Shown: piece by piece, positions 5,848 through 8,412 of the stretch
Position numbering within the stretch: the first letter of the stretch is position 1
Layout of the letters: every line of letters begins with the position of its first letter
From: Arthrobacter sp.
GTDB lineage: Bacteria > Actinomycetota > Actinomycetes > Actinomycetales > Micrococcaceae
Length of the DNA: 8,412 bases
Assembly (NCBI GenBank): GCA_025464545.1
Contig: JAODMA010000320.1
Span: forward strand, 1-8,412
Direction of reading: 5' to 3'
Notes under the pieces: generated by a model
Databases searched by the model: none
What the model was told of the DNA's origin: nothing
Seen by the model: only the letters and a program-made list of their open reading frames with translations
Made by a program: the position numbers and the translations under genes

Positions 5848-6369
5848 ATGTCCGCTTCTGCCACAACGTCCGCCAAACGGCCGATAGGGGAGATCCTGTT
5901 CGCCCTGGTGTTCGTCAGTGTGGGCGCAGCCGGGCTCCTGACGGCGGGTTCCATTCCGATCCCGCCGTCGGAGACGGGGATCGGCCCGCGGGCGTTCCCC
6001 TACATTGTGTGCGGGCTGCTCGTGATCGTGGGGACCGGCATTGTTGTACAGGTCCTCCGCGGCAAGGTCGGGCAGGCCGAAGAAGGCGAAGACCTGGACG
6101 TGACCGCCAAGACCGACTGGGTGGCGCTCGCAAAACTCGTCGGCTTTGTCATCCTGCATATCTTCCTGATCGAACCGGCCGGTTGGCCCGTGGCCGCCGC
6201 GGTGCTGTTCAGCGGCGCCGCCTGGTCCCTCGAGGCCAAGCCGCTCTGGCGGGCCATCCTGATCTCCGTTGTCCTGGCACTCGTGCTGCAGTACCTCTTC
6301 GGCGGGCTGCTTGGCATTTCGCTGCCGCCCGGACCGTTGCTTGAGGGGGTGCCGTTCTTCCATGGATAG
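5848..6369 (+). CDS. tctB: TctB-type small membrane subunit (tripartite tricarboxylate transporter)
   Basis: A 173-residue polytopic membrane protein that forms the small permease subunit with TctA; transport is driven by an ion gradient, not ATP. Hydrophobic segments lie at about 14-33, 51-70, 93-108, 112-128 and 134-157, with a charged loop (72-90, [13 protein letters not shown]). The family signature GPRAFPYI (47-53 region) follows TM1, and the C-terminus carries the usual LPPGPL (159-164). The sequence of this subunit is poorly conserved in general, so position between tctC and tctA is strong support. The ATG lies two bases after the tctC stop with no clear Shine-Dalgarno, so translation is probably coupled. 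Its end overlaps the tctA start by eight bases. Confidence 0.9.
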   Translation: MSASATTSAKRPIGEILFALVFVSVGAAGLLTAGSIPIPPSETGIGPRAFPYIVCGLLVIVGTGIVVQVLRGKVGQAEEGEDLDVTAKTDWVALAKLVGFVILHIFLIEPAGWPVAAAVLFSGAAWSLEAKPLWRAILISVVLALVLQYLFGGLLGISLPPGPLLEGVPFFHG

Positions 6370-7894
6370 CTTCATGCTGCTCCTCGAAGGCTTTTCGACG
6401 GCGCTGCAGCCGATCTACTTGCTCTACGCCCTGGGCGGCGTCTTCGTCGGCACCGCCGTCGGTGTCCTGCCGGGCATCGGTCCCGCCATGACCGTGGCCC
6501 TGCTCATGCCGATCACGTACGCCCTGGACCCGGCGGCCGCACTGATTGTTTTCGCCGGGATCTATTACGGCGGCATGTATGGTGGCTCCACGACGTCCAT
6601 CCTGCTGAACACGCCGGGGGAGTCCTCCTCGATTGTCACCGCGCTTGAAGGCAACAAGATGGCCAAGGCCGGGCGCGGCGCTGCGGCTCTGGCGACGGCG
6701 GCCATCGGTTCATTCATCGCCGGCACCATCGCCACCGTGCTGCTGTCTTTTTTGGCTCCCGTCATCGCGGAGCTCGCAGTCGGCCTCGGACCGGTGGACT
6801 ACGTGGCGCTCATGGTGGTGGCCTTCCTCACCGTGGGTGCACTGCTCGGGGCCTCGGTCCTGCGGGGCCTGGCCTCGTTGGGCCTCGGGCTCTTCATCGG
6901 CCTGATCGGCATCGATGACAGCACGGCGCAGCAGCGCTTCACCTTCGACAACCCCACGCTGGTGGACGGGGTGGACATGGTCCTCGTGGCCGTGGGGCTC
7001 TTTGCCCTCGGCGAAGCCCTCTACGTCGCGTCCAAGCTGCGGCACGGGCCGGTCGAGGTCATCCCGGTCAGCAAGGGCAAGAACGCCTGGCTGTCCAAGG
7101 AGGACTGGAAGCGGTCCTGGAAGCCCTGGCTGCGCGGCACCTTCATCGGCTTCCCGATCGGCACGGTCCCGGCAGGCGGCGCGGACGTCTCCACCTTCCT
7201 GTCCTATGCCGCGGAGCGAAAGCTCGCCAAGGGCGCCAACAAGGCACAGTTCGGCAAGGGCGCGATCGAGGGCGTGGCCGGTCCGGAGGCAGCGAACAAC
7301 GCCGCGGCCGCCGGCGTCCTGGTGCCGCTGCTGACGCTCGGCATCCCGACCACGGCCACCGCGGCCATGATGCTGACCGCGTTCCAGCGCTACCAGATCC
7401 AGCCCGGGCCCCTGCTCTTCGAGAACCAGGGCGCGCTTGTCTGGACCCTGATCGCCTCGCTGTACGTGGGCAACCTGATGCTGCTGGTGCTGAACCTGCC
7501 GCTCGTGGGCCTCTGGGTGAAGATCCTGCAGATCCCGCGTCCCTACCTGTATGCGGGCATCCTGGTCTTTGCCGCCCTCGGAGCGTTCTCGGTGAACTTC
7601 GCCGCGACGGACGTGGGCATCCTGCTGGTGGTCGGGATCCTGGGCTACTTCATGCGCCGCTACGGCTATCCGGTGGCGCCGATGGTGGTGGCCATGATCC
7701 TGGGGCCGATGTTCGAGGTGCAGCTGCGGCGTTCGCTGCAGCTCTCGCAGAACGACCCCACCGCCCTGTTCTCCTCACCCTTCGCTGTGGTGGTCTACGC
7801 GGCCATGGCCCTGATTTTCGTTGCATCCTGGTGGCTTCGCCGCCGGCAGGCCGCGCTGGAAGCCGTGACCGTGAAGGACGAGGTGTCCGTCTAA
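6362..7894 (+). CDS. tctA: TctA-type large membrane subunit (tripartite tricarboxylate transporter)
   Basis: A 510-residue polytopic inner-membrane permease, the main transport subunit, of normal family length with about ten to twelve hydrophobic segments. Diagnostic motifs are [20 protein letters not shown] (30-49), the [22 protein letters not shown] block (66-87), [13 protein letters not shown] (94-106), and in the second half [20 protein letters not shown] (263-282), [18 protein letters not shown] (297-314) and [13 protein letters not shown] (326-338). The two halves show the internal duplication-like pattern known for this family. The ATG at 6362 is chosen because [11 protein letters not shown] is the usual family N-terminus and it overlaps the tctB stop; a purine-rich GAGGGGG (6343-6349) lies 12 bases upstream, rather far. 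A start at 6269 would add 31 Cys/Ser/Arg-rich residues that do not belong. It ends the operon, followed by a strong hairpin at 7958. Confidence 0.95.
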   Translation: MDSFMLLLEGFSTALQPIYLLYALGGVFVGTAVGVLPGIGPAMTVALLMPITYALDPAAALIVFAGIYYGGMYGGSTTSILLNTPGESSSIVTALEGNKMAKAGRGAAALATAAIGSFIAGTIATVLLSFLAPVIAELAVGLGPVDYVALMVVAFLTVGALLGASVLRGLASLGLGLFIGLIGIDDSTAQQRFTFDNPTLVDGVDMVLVAVGLFALGEALYVASKLRHGPVEVIPVSKGKNAWLSKEDWKRSWKPWLRGTFIGFPIGTVPAGGADVSTFLSYAAERKLAKGANKAQFGKGAIEGVAGPEAANNAAAAGVLVPLLTLGIPTTATAAMMLTAFQRYQIQPGPLLFENQGALVWTLIASLYVGNLMLLVLNLPLVGLWVKILQIPRPYLYAGILVFAALGAFSVNFAATDVGILLVVGILGYFMRRYGYPVAPMVVAMILGPMFEVQLRRSLQLSQNDPTALFSSPFAVVVYAAMALIFVASWWLRRRQAALEAVTVKDEVSV

Positions 7895-7957
7895 GCCTCC
7901 AGCCGCGACCTCGGCGTCCGGGGTGCGGATCAGGCCGGGGCCACACGATTTGCCGAA

Positions 7958-7991
7958 AATGGCCGGAATGGTGCATCCCATTCCGGCCATT
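7958..7991. terminator. Perfect 14-bp hairpin, probable bidirectional terminator
   Basis: The left arm AATGGCCGGAATGG (7958-7971) is the exact reverse complement of the right arm CCATTCCGGCCATT (7978-7991), with a six-base loop TGCATC. It lies 63 bases after the tctA stop and three bases past the stop of the convergent gene at 7995. The + strand continues CTTTC and the - strand continues TTCGGC after AATGGCC...CCATT; both tails are short in T, so it is a terminator with weak tails, as is common in actinobacteria. Placement between two convergent genes fits termination from both sides. Confidence 0.8.
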
Positions 7992-7994
7992 CTT

Positions 7995-8412
7995 TCAATC
8001 CTCCGCGGGCAGGGATACCGGCGGGATCGCCACATACAGCGGGGTCCGGATCCAGCGCTGGCCCGTGGCGCGGAACTCGGCCCGTGTGGAGCAGCGGTAA
8101 AGGTAGCTGCGGGCCCGGACCCAGCGGGGGCGTCCGCCGTCGAACGGGTCGTGGCGCAGCAGCCGCAACAGCGCCCGGTCGGCTTCCAGCAGCTTGGCCA
8201 GGAACGCGTAGAACCACTCCTCGTGCACCGTACGCAGCGGCAGGAACCACATCAGCCAGTCAAGCCGGAGGTGGTAGGGCGCGTACTGTCGCGGGAGGCG
8301 GCGGACGTCCCCCGGCTTTCCCTTGAATTCGTATTCCCGCCAGTCGGCGTTGTCCCCGGGGTCCGCGTCGAGGGTCCCCTCCACCACGATTTCGTTCCGC
8401 CGCCTGGTGACC
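7995..8412 (-). CDS. Lipase maturation factor family protein (C-terminal part)
   Basis: About 138 C-terminal residues are present; the frame stays open to the window edge, so the start lies outside. The visible part begins VTRRRNEIVVEGTLDADPG and contains WREYEFKGKPGDVRRLPRQ, APYHLRLDWLMWFLPL, EEWFYAFLAKLLEADRALLRLLR, DPFDGGRPRWVRARSY and TPLYVAIPPVSL. The order EGT, W-x-E-Y-x-F-x-x-KPGD, APYHLRLDW-x-MWF, DPF and R-x-Y-x-Y is the C-terminal domain of the LMF1 (lipase maturation factor) family. In vertebrates LMF1 is an endoplasmic-reticulum membrane protein for lipase folding; the bacterial proteins are multi-pass membrane proteins of unknown role. The membrane part is not in this window. A GTG at 8387 could be read as a start but family similarity clearly continues before it. 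Convergent with tctA; no functional link to transport is evident. Confidence 0.85.
   Translation of the reverse strand, partial: VTRRRNEIVVEGTLDADPGDNADWREYEFKGKPGDVRRLPRQYAPYHLRLDWLMWFLPLRTVHEEWFYAFLAKLLEADRALLRLLRHDPFDGGRPRWVRARSYLYRCSTRAEFRATGQRWIRTPLYVAIPPVSLPAED

Noticed and set aside
4817..5866. A 349-codon open frame on the - strand opposite tctC
   Set aside because: Mirrors tctC almost end to end, has no domain and would run out through the tctC ribosome binding site; tctC has every family motif.
6269..6361. N-terminal extension of TctA to 6269
   Set aside because: The added residues are an out-of-frame reading of tct[12 protein letters not shown] from 6362 is the usual TctA N-terminus.
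5428..6375. A 315-codon open frame on the - strand opposite the end of tctC and tctB
   Set aside because: Antisense shadow spanning two genes of an operon; the translation has no recognisable domain.

Overview
The window is GC-rich with dense, same-strand gene overlaps and looks like an actinobacterial chromosome. Gene content and protein style suggest Micrococcaceae (Arthrobacter or Pseudarthrobacter type). The genus is an inference from general knowledge, not from a search. Almost all of the sequence is explained by nine CDSs, two of them cut by the window edges; there are no RNA genes, insertion sequences, CRISPR arrays or phage genes that I can see.

Bases 2-2260 (+ strand) hold a tight catabolic operon: the last codons of a CoA-transferase alpha subunit, the complete beta subunit, a MaoC-type enoyl-CoA hydratase and a CitE-like beta-hydroxyacyl-CoA lyase. 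The last two junctions are 4-base ATGA overlaps. The same gene families occur together in the actinobacterial leucine-degradation cluster (M. tuberculosis Rv2498c-Rv2504c). A sensible reading is that the hydratase makes 3-hydroxy-3-methylglutaryl-CoA (or citramalyl-CoA), the lyase splits it, and the transferase reactivates the released acetoacetate.

Bases 2348-4656 (- strand) hold a CitA/DcuS-type sensor kinase followed, with a 4-base overlap, by its CitB/DctR-type response regulator. This pair converges on the lyase gene. Bases 4657-4828 are a divergent control region with short inverted and direct repeats. Bases 4829-7894 (+ strand) hold tctC-tctB-tctA, a complete tripartite tricarboxylate transporter: lipoprotein receptor, small membrane subunit and large membrane subunit. 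The two-component system very probably senses the carboxylate outside the cell and switches on the transporter; the ligand-contact positions in the sensor look more like citrate sensor CitA than C4-dicarboxylate sensor DcuS.

The transporter ends at a perfect 14-base-pair hairpin (7958-7991) that probably terminates transcription in both directions. It lies just past the stop codon of a convergent gene encoding a lipase maturation factor family protein, whose 5' part is outside the window.

I found no clearly new biological system. The most interesting question is whether the transporter/sensor block supplies a branched carboxylate to the neighbouring CoA-transferase/hydratase/lyase block or is an independent citrate-type uptake locus.
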